Below are positions 1-12,300 of a stretch of DNA of 48,294 nt, in pieces. The DNA is from Planctomycetales bacterium (GTDB lineage: Bacteria > Planctomycetota > Planctomycetia > Pirellulales > Pirellulaceae). Position 1 is the stretch's first letter. Each line of letters starts with the position of its first letter. Both the position numbers and the translations under genes were made by a program. A model generated the notes under the pieces. It searched no databases. It saw only the letters and a list, made by a program, of their open reading frames with translations, and was not told the origin of the DNA. Location of the stretch: assembly GCA_020427005.1 (NCBI GenBank), contig JAGQOY010000028.1, positions 1 to 48,294 on the forward strand, read 5' to 3'.

Positions 1-312
1 GTATAGCGTGTGTTTTCAAGGAAATCGTTGAGCAAATGTGCGAAAAAACGCTACTCTTTCGTGAAGTTTGCTCTAAACGATCATTCCTTTCCAGGAACTT
101 ACCTTCCCACGTTGGGAATGTCGCGAAGCAACGCGAGCGGGTTAGGTTCTTCTACTTTCTGACGCTGAAAAGAACTTTTTTAGCAATCCAAGAAGCGTTG
201 CTTCAACCAGAAAATATAACCCAAAGTCGTGACCGTTCACGGGACAAAAGTAGAACAATGGTACTCAATGATTCTACATCCCGGGAACGGTCAAGAATGT
301 CTTTGGTTAGTG
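1..312. other. Non-coding stretch downstream of giant gene P1
   Basis: No convincing gene is seen here. A 153-codon plus-strand reading frame crosses it but runs antisense into the 3' end of P1 and has no signal peptide, ribosome site or recognisable motif. The stretch holds a perfect 6-bp stem with a 3-base loop at 104-118 (TTCCCA/TGGGAA), a small GAAGC/GCTTC stem near 192-204, and the long hairpin at 231-292 that is listed separately. Confidence 0.5.
231..292 (-). terminator. Long imperfect hairpin just after the P1 stop codon
   Basis: Bases 231-244 and 279-292 pair over 14 positions with one mismatch, and 250-255 pairs with 272-277 (GTAGAA/TTCTAC), leaving a 16-base loop. The hairpin begins 20 bases beyond the P1 stop codon in the direction of transcription. 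No T-run follows directly; the next bases on the minus strand are a mixed ACGACTTTGGG and then an AT-rich stretch. It is therefore either a weak terminator or a 3'-end-stabilising hairpin. Confidence 0.5.
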
Positions 313-3300
313 CTATTCGGGCAGATAGGGGCCAAGGCTGCCAAAGAAATCGTCGACACTCTCTTCGAATTGGGTTGACGTCTGTTCCGACTCTTCAATT
401 GAGCAGCTGCCACCCACCATCGTCTGCTGACCATCGGTGTTATCGTAAGTCAGAGCTTCTGCTTCGGACCAAAGAGCATTGTCAAAGGCCTGTTTGATTT
501 CGCTCACAACTTGCTGTCCAACGGTTCTCAAAACATCGTCTGCCGAGACCATCATGGCAAAGTTAGGTGCGAACAGCGTATCCACATCTGCTTCACCCTC
601 ACCCACACCGCCACCACCGCTGGCGATGGAATTCAGATAGTTGATGATGATCAATACGTCCTGAGGTTCCACCGACTCATTACCGCTGGTATCCAAAAAG
701 GGTGGAGGCACGATGTTGGCGTCAGGCAACGAAGTGGGTAGTCCAGAGTTGAGGTAATTGATGATGATCAATGCATCAATGGGGGATATGAAACCATCAC
801 CGTTTACATCCATCGGTCCACTTGGATTTTGCCACTTGCTGTTCTGAACTCGAATTCGCACGTTGGCGATGTTGGAAACCGTTCCCAGATTATCACTGAC
901 AACGTAGGAAAGCGTTACTTGACCTGAGAAGCCAGTGACAGGCGTGAAACGAATCATGCCGTCCGGGAGAACTTCGGCTGTTCCGCTTGGCAAAGGTTGA
1001 GCGACAATCTCGACACTGCTGGGATTAATCGATCCATCTGGATCGATGTCATTGGCTAGTACATGGATATCAACGGATTCGTTCTTATAAGTGAACGCAG
1101 TGTCATCCTGCGCCAACGGAGCACTATTCACGTTAACGATAACTGTAGCTTCGTTGGAAACGTTGCCACCCACGTCACGAACAGTGTAAGAAAACGTGTC
1201 TTGACCTCGGAATCCAGCTCCTGGTGTGTAGCGAACACTACCTGTCGATGTGACTACCGCGGTTCCAAATGCTGGCAATGAAGTTAGCACGACGCTTTGG
1301 GCATCGATAGCATTGTCGACATCTGTATCGTTGTCTCTGACTGATAGCAGAGCTGTCGAATCGACACCGACAGAGTAATTGTCGTCGACCGCCACAGGTG
1401 CATCGTCTATGCCTGCTACTGTGATCGTAGCTGTCGCAGGAATGCTCATTGCGCCGGTTGAGTCTTGAACGCGATAGGTGAACGTATCACCCACACTTTG
1501 ACCGGTCACCAGTTGTTGGAGTGCGTCTACACTGGTTGGATCGTAGGAGAATGATCCGTCAGCGTTAACCACGACAACTGCACCGAACGTCGAAGTCAGG
1601 GTTTCCGCAACTACGCTCAACGTATCGTTCGGGAAATCGATATCGGTATCGTTCAGAAGCAAACCCTTAGCGGCTACGTTCAGGAGCGAATTTTCGTTAC
1701 CCTGATAGTGGTCATCAACGGCAACAGGAATGTCATTGACCGGAGCCAAATTGATCGTAAATGTAGTAGGCACGGAAGAATTCTGATTTCCGTTTCCACT
1801 AGGACCACGATCGACGGCAGTCACCGTGATTATGGCTGTGCCAAATGCGTTATCGGCTGGAGTGAACGCCAATACCCCGCTGCTGGAAACCGTCGGTTGA
1901 ACCGAGAACATAATTGGGCGGTCGGCCACCACGTGGAAATCAACGACTTGATTGACTTCGTCAAGTGCGGTTTGCGGGGAATTGAGAATGCCGGCAGCAG
2001 GCGCAATATTTGTCGCCCATGGCTGGGAAAAGGCACCACTGTCTTCGTTGACAGTTACGTTTCCGCCTGAACTAAACACTGGCGGGTCGTTAGCAGGTGT
2101 AATGGTGACCGTAAAGGTCTGAGGAGCAGAGCTCATTACCGGATTACCATCATCAACAGCAATTACTTCCACTAAGGCTGTACCGTTGGCATCCAAAGCA
2201 GGCTTGAACTGCAGGGTCCCATCGCTTGTAAGCGTAGGCTGAACCGCGAACAATGCTTGGCCAGCCGGATCGACTGAAACTTGGAACGTCACGGTCTGAT
2301 TGGCTAGCTCATCTGCTGCGGAGCCTGGGCCGGCCAAAATATTGGTTGCCCACTGGTTCAAAATAACGTCGCCGGCATCTTCGGTAACGATCGGGTTGAT
2401 GCCACGAGTAAACTGCGGCGGATCATTGACGCCTGACAAATTGATGGTGATGGTGCCAGTGCCGCTCTTGGAGGGGGTACCGGTATCGGTAGCTACATAC
2501 AAGAACGTATCACTGCCGGAGAAGTTGGCTGGTGGAGTGTAAGTGAATGAAACAATATGGTTATTGGCATCAAAAACCGGTTCTACTCGTCCTCCCTGTC
2601 CCGACGAACGCTGCACTTGAGATATGTAAACACTCTCGGTTTCGTCAGGGGTTGGACCTGGTAGATCCCCAATAAGTACTAATGAGGACAGAATCTCTAG
2701 CGGAGTATCTTCGACTCCGTCTAACTCGATGGCATCAGGGATTGGTGGATCATTGACTGGATTGGCAATGACTGTAAATGTTTGGAGGGCGGATGAGTTG
2801 GCATTCGGTGCCGGAGAATTGACTCCGTTGTCCACTAGCCGGACAGTGACTCGCAAATCCGCGTTGGCCGAATTGACATTTTCGGCAGTTTGGAAAGTCA
2901 GAGTTCCGTCCACGCCCATAGTAGGTTGCACAGCAAATGCCGTTGGGTCAATCGCTACGACCTGGAAGCTCAACGTCTGGCTGTTCTCATCATCAGCACC
3001 GATAGGTCCGCGCCGAACGTTTTGAGCGAATTGACCCTGAGTAACTAGACCTGCATCCTCGGCCACCGTGATGGTGGCGGGCATCGAGAATTGCGGAGCG
3101 TCGTTAATAGGAGTCAACGTAATCGTAAATGTCTGAGTGTTGGATGTGTTGATATTCGGAAATGGCGAGCCAACGCCTGAGTCTTTCAATTGCACTACGA
3201 CCAAGGCCTTGCCGTTTTTGTTGTTGGCAGTCGTGAATGTCAATTCACCAGTGGAAGAGATTGCCGGTTGAACTTCGAAAAGTTCCGGTGCACTAACTTC

Positions 3301-6300
3301 CAGAATTTCAAACGCCACAGTTTGACCGACTTCGTCAGTCGCCGTAGCAGGCCCACGTGCAATGTTGGTCGCAAAGCTTAGCACGGAAGTTTGCGTGATT
3401 CCCAGAAACTCTTCGTTATCTTCAATTACGGTAACTTGAGTGCTTGGAAGTACGAAGCTCGGTGCATCATTGATAGCTGCAACGTTCAAAACAAATGTCT
3501 TGGTAACCGATGTATTGTTATTGGGCGCAGGACTAGTGGCCCCATCGTCGGTTAGGAAAACCGCGACACTAAAGTCATGGTTCGACATCGTCGAGTTGGC
3601 GTCTGCCGCAGTTCGGAATGTCAAGGTGCCGTCAGCGCCAATCGTGGGTTGAATTGCGAAAGCTGTTGGGTCGATCGCTTGCACGTGAACGGTATAGGTT
3701 TGGCCAGCTTCGTCCCCTGCCGTGGTTGGTCCGGGACGCAGGTTAGTTGCAAAATTGGGTACTGTGACTAGTCCCTGATCTTCGCGCACATTCAAACTTG
3801 TTGGCAACGTGAATTCGGGTGGATCGTTAACAGCCGTCAGGTTGATCGTGAATGTTTGATCAGGATGGGATGTATTGTCATCTCCATTGCCGGTTTCAGT
3901 TCCTGGACCACTATCATGCAGGCGGACAACCACAACGGCTTGACCATTTTGGTCCTTGGCGGTTGTAAACACCAAGTCTCCGGTAGCAGTAATCACCGGT
4001 TGCACGCTAAACAGTGAGGGATCCGAAACGGAGACCGTCTCAAATGACCAACTTTGCTTGGTTGCTGTATGCGTTGTTTCATCCAGTGCGGTTGCAGGGC
4101 CAGCCACAATGTTGGTAGCGAAACCTGCAAGCACGGTTGGCGACACGCCAGTTTCTTGCTCATTGTCTTCAAGGAGCGTGATATCTGTTACCGGCAAATC
4201 GAAACTCGGTGAATCATTAATTTCGGCCACATTCAGGCTGAAAGTCTTGATCGTAGTATCCACATCCCCGGGGTTGTTGACTCCGCCATCATCCTGAATA
4301 GTAACACGGATTCTTAAGTCATGACCAGTAAGGCTATTGACATCTGAATTGGTTTGATAGGTAAGCACTCCGGTACCCAGAACTTCATCCAAGACAATCT
4401 GTGGCTGTACAGAAAATGCCGTCGGATCCAGTGCTTCGACCAAAACAGTCATCTTTTGATTTGCCAGTTCGTCCAAAGCGGTGATCGGTCCGGGGCGTGC
4501 ACCAGTGACGAAGTCGGCGACCGTAATTAGTCCCTCATCTTCAATAGAATCAATAGAGGCCGGAATTGTAAACTCTGGAGCGTCGTTGATCGGGTCAGGC
4601 AGAATCGTAAAGGTCCGTGCGTCTGCTTGATTGATGTTGCGAGGAACATCGGTTGTGTTATCGTTGGCTCCTGTATCAATTGCAATCACTTCCACCAGTA
4701 TCTCTGGGAAAGGATTCATTTGATTGACGTCTGGACTCAAGCGGTAGGTCAGTTGTCCAGCATCATCAATCACAGGTAGAAAGGCAGGATCAAAAAGAGT
4801 CGGATCTAGCGCTGTGACAATGAAGCTAACATGCTGATCTTCTCGAGCAGGACCTTCATCTATGGCCGCCGCTGGTCCAGGCAGGATGTTCGTAATGAAA
4901 TTCGGAACAACCGTTGGGGCAAGTGGATCAGCATTTGGATCCTCTTGGTAGGCTGATGTAAAGACTGGCATATCAAATTCAGGTGCATCGTTCAGTTCAG
5001 TTACATTGATCGTGAACGTCTTGCTTGTTCGGTCAACACCGCCCAATGCCGTGCCACCATCGTCCATAACCGTTACTACAACTTCGAAACTTTGCCCGGT
5101 GTATTGATTTACGTGAGGAGCAGTTTCGTAAACTAAGTCGCCAATTCCGGTAGAAGCGTCAAAGACTATGTGTGGGAATCCAGCTGCGGTAAAGGCATTG
5201 GAATCAGCACTTATCGAAATAGTCAGCGTCTGCGAGGCCTCGTCCCAGGCAGTGGTTGGACCAGGACGCGCATCGGTGAGGAATCCAACTACCGTAATTT
5301 CGCCTTGATCCTCTAACGAGTCCGTGCTGGCTGGGATTTCAAATTCAGGTGCATCATTTACGTTGGTTGGCAGAATCGTAAAAGTACGGGCTGCTGCATG
5401 GTTGATATCACCATTGGCTCCACCGTCCAACCCGGTATCGACTGCCACTACTTCGACCAAGATTTCACCGAAGGCCGGATCGGCATTCACGTCAGCCTTC
5501 AACTGGTAGGTCAACGTTCCAGGACTGCTGTCTGTCGTGGCTGTGATAGCGGGCAGGACATCGAACAGATCAGGATTGAGGGCCGTTACGACGAAAGAAA
5601 CCTGCTGATCTTCGAAACTCAGTGCTGGACCAGTGCCTTCGTCGGTTGCCACAGATGGTCCGGGCAGAATGCTAGTGACAAAATCCGGCACAGTCACCAA
5701 GCCTTGGTCCTCGATTGCTCCCGTTGTGTCTGGCATCGAATACTCTGGGGCGTCATTCACAGCCGTCAGGTGAATTGTCAAGATGCTCTTGCTTTCCAAA
5801 GGCATTGCACTAGCACCAGCAGTTCCACCATCACGAATAGTCAATTCAATTAGAACCGGGCCATCAATGTTGTCGTTGTAATGTGCAGGAGGCGTATAGG
5901 TAAGCTCGTTGTTGACTATGGATAGGGAGCCTCCTACGACTGAAGGATTGGGGTGCAAAATGACGGCCGCCACAACTTCTAGAGTCTGGCCGAGTTCATT
6001 TATTTGCGAGGGTTCGCCCAAGACACCTTTGTAATCATTCGCTGTGAAATCAGCCCCAGAGCGAATGATGGCTTCGTCTTCGAGAATTGTAATCTCGTCA
6101 TCAATTGCTGTAGGCGTGTCGTTTATTGGGTTTACCGTAATAGTAACAGTGGCAGGCTGGGCGGCCTGTAATCTACCATCAGTAACGTTGTAAACAAACG
6201 TATCGATTCCAAAGAAGTCGTGGTTTGGTGTGTAGGTGAATGAACCGTCCGCATTGAGGATCAATGTTCCAAACTGTACATCGACGATTGGTTGTACGCC

Positions 6301-9300
6301 GGCAATAAAAGGATTCTCGTCAAAGACTTCGATAGTGGAACTATCTGCATCTGAATCATTGGTAAGGATGCCGGGTGCAGTAACGTTCAAAACTGAATCT
6401 TCATCGACTGAATAGTTATCGACGACTGCTATTGGCGGCAAGCCAGCTGTAATTTCAATTAGGTAATCTTCGACTTCACCTCCGATACCGATTCCACCAA
6501 TAATGCTGTTGCCTTCCGTGCTCAAACGGAAGCGAGCATAAGTGAACCCTATTGGTGCACTCGCTGGAGTACTGAGGTTCAAAAGGTTCTCGCCAGCATG
6601 TACAGCCATGCTCGTGGCAACATGTTCACCACTATCATCGAAATCGCCGTCCGCATTCCAGTCGACCCAAGCATCCAAAATACCTGCTCCACTGCTGGTC
6701 ACCGTGACAGGCACTGGCTCAAGTTGTGAATTAAACAGGCCACCAAAAGATACACCGTCTTCATCATTGGTGGACAATTCGATTGTTTGTCCGTTCACAA
6801 CCACTAAGGCCATCGCGATGCGGCGTTCGACAACGGCCGTATTCATGGCATTTGCAATCGCATTAACAATTACTGCAGACGAAGTGTTGGTTAGATCCAA
6901 GACGATCGGTAGATTGTCGCCGACTACACCAGGTGACGCGATGTCATCTAATTCGAATACGATTTGCAGACCGCTACCGTCGGTCAGGGAGATTGTCTGT
7001 CCATCTGCAAAACCGCCAGTGGGCAGCGTCAAGTCAAAATCGGTGATGCTAACTCGGGTTAGGATGGGAGCGCCGCTGGCATCAAAAAGGTGATCGCGGC
7101 TACCACCTAGGCTCACTAAATCTCCCTCAGCAACCGCAGCCAATCCAGTAATTTGACCACTTTGGACCAGACCGTTGACGGCTGCAGCTAGTGCACTGGC
7201 AACTTCGTCAGCAGTAGCCGCTGAACTGACAGGTATGCGGAAATTGCCAACGGCGACAGTGCCTGGATCCGGATCGATATCGAATTCCAGGCTAACTGTC
7301 TTGAGGCGAGCATCTGTGATAACGAGGACTTGGCCATCGACGGCGGCTGTTGCAGCTTGCGCCTGATATGTGGCTGCACCGGCAACCGAGATCGTTGCTC
7401 CTGGAATGGTTGTCGTCACCTGCATACTACCGGCATCATCACCGGTCGCGGAGGCATTGGGTCGCCCATCCGATTCCGCATCTACAAACGAGCCCAAAAC
7501 CAAGAGCGGGGCATCTAATGGCAACAAGGCATGGCGAGACGCATCGATTGTACGTTTTCCGTTACTATCGATAGAGATCGTGGGGTAACTGACTCCCAAA
7601 GGATCACTTGGAAATCGTGCATCTCCAAAATCCAGTGCCACATCTGGCATCAAAATCGTAAATTGCGTCAGGCTATTGGACCGGTTAGCAAACAACGGAT
7701 TGCCTGCCAAGTCCGCTATGGCACCTACGGCCCGAGATGTTATCGATGAACCAGACGTAACAACTGATGCGGCTCCGCGAACAACGATGGCGTCACCAAG
7801 TACGTATGCTACAACTCCCAATCCAGAACTATTGATCGCCGACAACAGCTCGACAGAGATATCCGTACTGCTCGACGCGAGACTGTAAGGGATGGAGATC
7901 GAACCAGACACAACATCATTGTTGTTGTCCAACTCGAATACGCGAGTACCTCCAGGGCCTGTGATTGTGTACGTGTCTCCGTCGTTGGCTGCATTACCAG
8001 GAGGTAGACTTAGTTTATGAGACAGCTCGTTGTTTAGCGTAATCTCATAGACGCTATCTGATCGCCAGATACCGGCAACAGGAGTCAAGTGAATCGTACG
8101 GCTGTTTGCATTGTAGCCAAAGATGTAGTCGACACCATCTACTAAGAGTCGACCATTCTCGGTCAAAGCGACGGCACCGGACAGGACAGTAGCTGGATCT
8201 GGCCCTGTACCGTTGGTGTCTTTCAATAGTATCGAAAAGAATTCCAGCTGGCCATCGATGAGCTGAATGAAGGTCGATGTGCGATCAATATCGAACTCCA
8301 GCGAGTCGTTATCTTGGGGTTGCAGAATGATGGCATCTAACCCGATGAAATCGGATCGGTCCACAGCACCGCGATCTTTAAATACGTTTCCTCCCAAACC
8401 TGCTGGAGAATTGACATTTGGGTCGTCAACACGGCGCTGCCCTGTGACGTCAACGTCCGGTGCCAACATGGGGCTAACAGGTAGACTCAACGAATTCCTA
8501 ACTTGAGACAATGCCGGACGTTCCTGCAAAGCTTCCAGTGAGCTGTCGATGGCTTTCGAACCTGGCGCCAAATAGAACCGTCGATTGGTTGTATCGACAA
8601 ACAGCGGCTCCGTTGGCCCAAGTACCTGTGACAGTGAACCGATACCGACATTGGCAGTATGAACCCCATTGTTTTGGAAGATGTTGGCTCCCAAAACGGC
8701 TGATGAATTGGGTGGTGCATTCACACCAACGCCCGTGTTGGCAATGATCGTATTGAGGATTGTTGGAGATGCTCCGTTTTCGATCAAGATTCCGTTTCCA
8801 GTCCCCGTTCCGTAAATCGTATTATTGATCACGCGAGCTATTTGAACGGGCGCATCGGTACCTGGGTCCCCGGTAATACGCAGTCCACCTGCTACGTTGT
8901 AAGCCAGGATGTTGTTAATGATTACAACACCAGGAGCTAATTGACTTGTATTCGGTGTGGGTAAGTTGAGTGGCGAACCAGGATATGGGCGATCTCCCAC
9001 AGTGCCGCCAAAGGGATTCTGAACTCGCACACCGGCGGTGGCGACAATACCATAGTCAGAACTGTCCGTGATCGTGTTACCGGTCAGTAGGACTTGTCCC
9101 TGAGGACGTGGCCGCTCGCCATCCCCCAGATCCTCTCCGAAGGAGGTTTCACCTCCCCAAACAATTGGTTGTAGGAACGAGTTGGCTGGGAATGCATAAT
9201 TACCGTGTTCGTCGCTAGCAGCGGGACCATGCAATGCAATAACCGTCGAGCCAGATGGAGCAGCATCACCAAAGCCACCACCATAGATCATTTCGCCGGT

Positions 9301-12300
9301 CAGGGAGGCAGTAATGCCAAGCTTGAGCTGCGATGTCGTCGAGTTGATGGCATCACGGATCGCCGTGGCAATCTCCACTGCTGAAGAATTGGTACTGATT
9401 ACGACGGGAATATTACCGGATGCTACGCCAGCGGCGGGATCTCCAGCACCCACGGTCACATCAAATTCAAATGTTACCGGGGCATGGCCGTCGCTTAATG
9501 TGAAAGTAGTTCCATCGGCAATATTTCCAGGAGCATTTGACGCGACTTGAATGCCAACGCTTTGGCTTAGGCGCGCATTCGTATCGATAGAACGTCCTAA
9601 ATCAGGGATGAATGGTGGGAAGCCTGGATTGAGGAATAGGTCTCCTGTCTGATCGTCGGTGGTTCCATAGTCAGCAGCAGCCCGGACTGTCAACTGATAT
9701 CGACCGGTTTCGATTTGGGGTGTGGTTACATTGGCATACATGACATTGTCATACTGCTGATTGGCGACAAAGGCATTACTAGCTGCGGCGTTGAAAACCA
9801 TTTCACCACGTTCCGCCAAGCCAATGATTATGTCATCAATATATAGACCTTCGAATGCATTGTTTTGGGCTCGTTCGTCCAGTCGACTCAATCCAGCGTT
9901 TTGTACTCCAAATTGGTCACCTACCCGAGTTGAAGTGAGCGACATCGCAGAATTGTTTACAACGGTGAAATTGAAAATTCTTAATGTATCGCCATAAACG
10001 GGCCAAGCATCCAATGGGCCAGCATTGGCAGTGGCCACGCTATTTGGATTGTTGAATCCGATGGCCAGTGATTGACGTACAGCATCGCGTACTTGGGTTA
10101 TTGTCATGGCCTGATGGACGTTAATTGCCACATCGCCGGCGATGCCGGGCGTGCCTTCAATTACAGCTGTTGGTAAGTCCGTGACTGCGTAATTGCCTAC
10201 TGCTAGATTGGCAATATTTAATACATTTGATCGCAAAGGACTGGCTTGAATATCGGCCGCGGTTATTCCCAGTATGGCAGGCAAGCGTGCTCGTAACCGT
10301 GCTGCGATCTGTGATGGGGAATCGGATGCCAAGTATTGAACGTTGTTACCCGTATTATCAGTCGTCGAGAAAGTTGCAACCGTACCGTTAAAGTCGATTG
10401 CACTTGTTCCATCCAATAAACTAGCTCCACCCGGAAGATTAAGAACCAATCCCAGATCGAATTCTAGAACTTGAGTCGTTGCACCGTCTTGCGTGGTGAC
10501 AGTGATTGTTTCACCATCCGTAAGCTTTGCTCCCTCGACTGCGGTAAGTTCAATGCCCCCGCGCAATGAATCGCCAGTTCGGAACGTAGCTCCGGTACTA
10601 AATTCAAATCTCAAGCGGACATTGTCCTGACCTGCGAAACTGGCCAATGATGTTCTTGCTTGGCGCCACTCATTGGTGTCGAATGTCTCTTGCGTCTCAA
10701 CAAAATTTCCAAAGGCATCGACGTTTCCACCGTTGAAAGCGGTGTCAAATTCGTCAGAATTCCCATTTTGACCCGTTCTATCTGCTCCAGCATCTCGAGC
10801 TGTATTATTGGTTGTTAACAGGGCCCAGTTTCCGTCCTCACCTGAAGCATATACACGGAAGGCGTCATTCATCCGTACATCGCCATCATTAAGATCGCTA
10901 TTTGCGCCTTCAGTTGCCAGTTTATAATTGAAATACAACATTGGCAGGTCGTCAGCGCTATAGGATCTTAAATCGATTGGGTTACTGACTATTGCACCAT
11001 GAGCTCCACCGGGCAAATCGTAGGTGCCCTGATAAGCAGCCACGTCAAACAGGTTGCTCCAGTTCCCCGGTTGCCGAAAGGCCTGCGTGGGAGCTTCGAA
11101 TCCGAAGTAGGCTACAAAGTCCCCGGGTACATCGGCCGTCATAGAAGAGTCGAAGGGTATGGTGCGACCGTGCCCGGCAGTGTTATCTTCTCGCTGCGAT
11201 AAGTGCCAAAGATTCACGTCCAAAGGCGAAAATTCAATCCCTTTGATGTTGGCGCCGATGGATGCACTTGTTGGAGCCTTTATCTTCACATTGAAGCCTG
11301 GGAACACCGGCTGAAGCACGCCCTGCGTATCGAGAGCGTAGATCGTTCCGTCGGCAGTTGTACCAAATAGAATGTTGGCAAACCGTCCTCCTTCAAGATC
11401 TCGCGGACCGGTCGTCAGGCCCGAAAAGGCAATCGGCGTATTCGTATCTGGGTCCAGAATCGTAGTTAAAGGTAATCGGCCGGCAAATCGGTCTGGCCCC
11501 GTGTTAACAACGAGATCGGATCCGAATCCATTGTTCCCGTTGCCAACGTTAACCGCATAAAACTCACCTAGATTACTGACCGCAAACAGTTGGCTGCCAA
11601 CACTCGTCAATCCAGTTACTGTTCCCGAGGTGAAGTTATCTGCTAAAGTTCCAGAGAGGAAGCGCCCAAACTCGACTTTCTGAGTCCCAGCATTCGTAGA
11701 ACTCAAAAGGCCGTTTCCAGTGCGATCCTGTACGGGTGTATTTCCGGGGTTAATTGCTGCGCCAGATGTTGGATCCAGTTTGTAAACGATATTCGTAGTA
11801 TTGAATACGCGCACCGGAGCACCGGAACCCAGGTCTGGCAGAATTCCGGTTACCCCGCCGTTGGCATCTAATAAGGGCAGGTTGAATGATTGTTGCCTTA
11901 CACGCGAGCCAACGCCAAACATTTTTAATTGCGTGTTGTCGGCGTAGAACATCGTTAAACCGTTGATGATAAAACCGTCCCCTTCGGGTTGGTTTCCATT
12001 ACCAAATCCGGTGTGATCCCGTTGCTGAATAGCAAATGCTGTAGCACTAGTCGCTTGAGTCGTATAAGTTTGAATTCCGGTTGAGCCAGAGGCAGTGCTA
12101 GCGTTATTGGGAATAGCGGCAGTGCCGGCGGCTCCAATAGAATTAATTAGATGGAAGTTTCCTGAGTTCGCATCGATAACATTGTTGTTGGGAACTTCGT
12201 AGCCAACGAGTCTGCCATCAGGAGACATGGCAGCATCATTCATGCGAACGAAGTTGCTAATGTCCGCTTCAATCGCCCCAGTCATCGCATTGGCGAATAC

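Noticed and set aside
36..497. Plus-strand reading frame of 153 codons.
   Set aside because: It is antisense to the end of P1, has no ribosome site, and shows low-complexity Arg/Ser-rich sequence typical of a shadow frame.
1740..5755. Possible CRISPR-like or satellite DNA because of a period near 370 bases.
   Set aside because: The period comes from protein repeats in an uninterrupted frame. The DNA copies are diverged and there are no short identical repeats with spacers.
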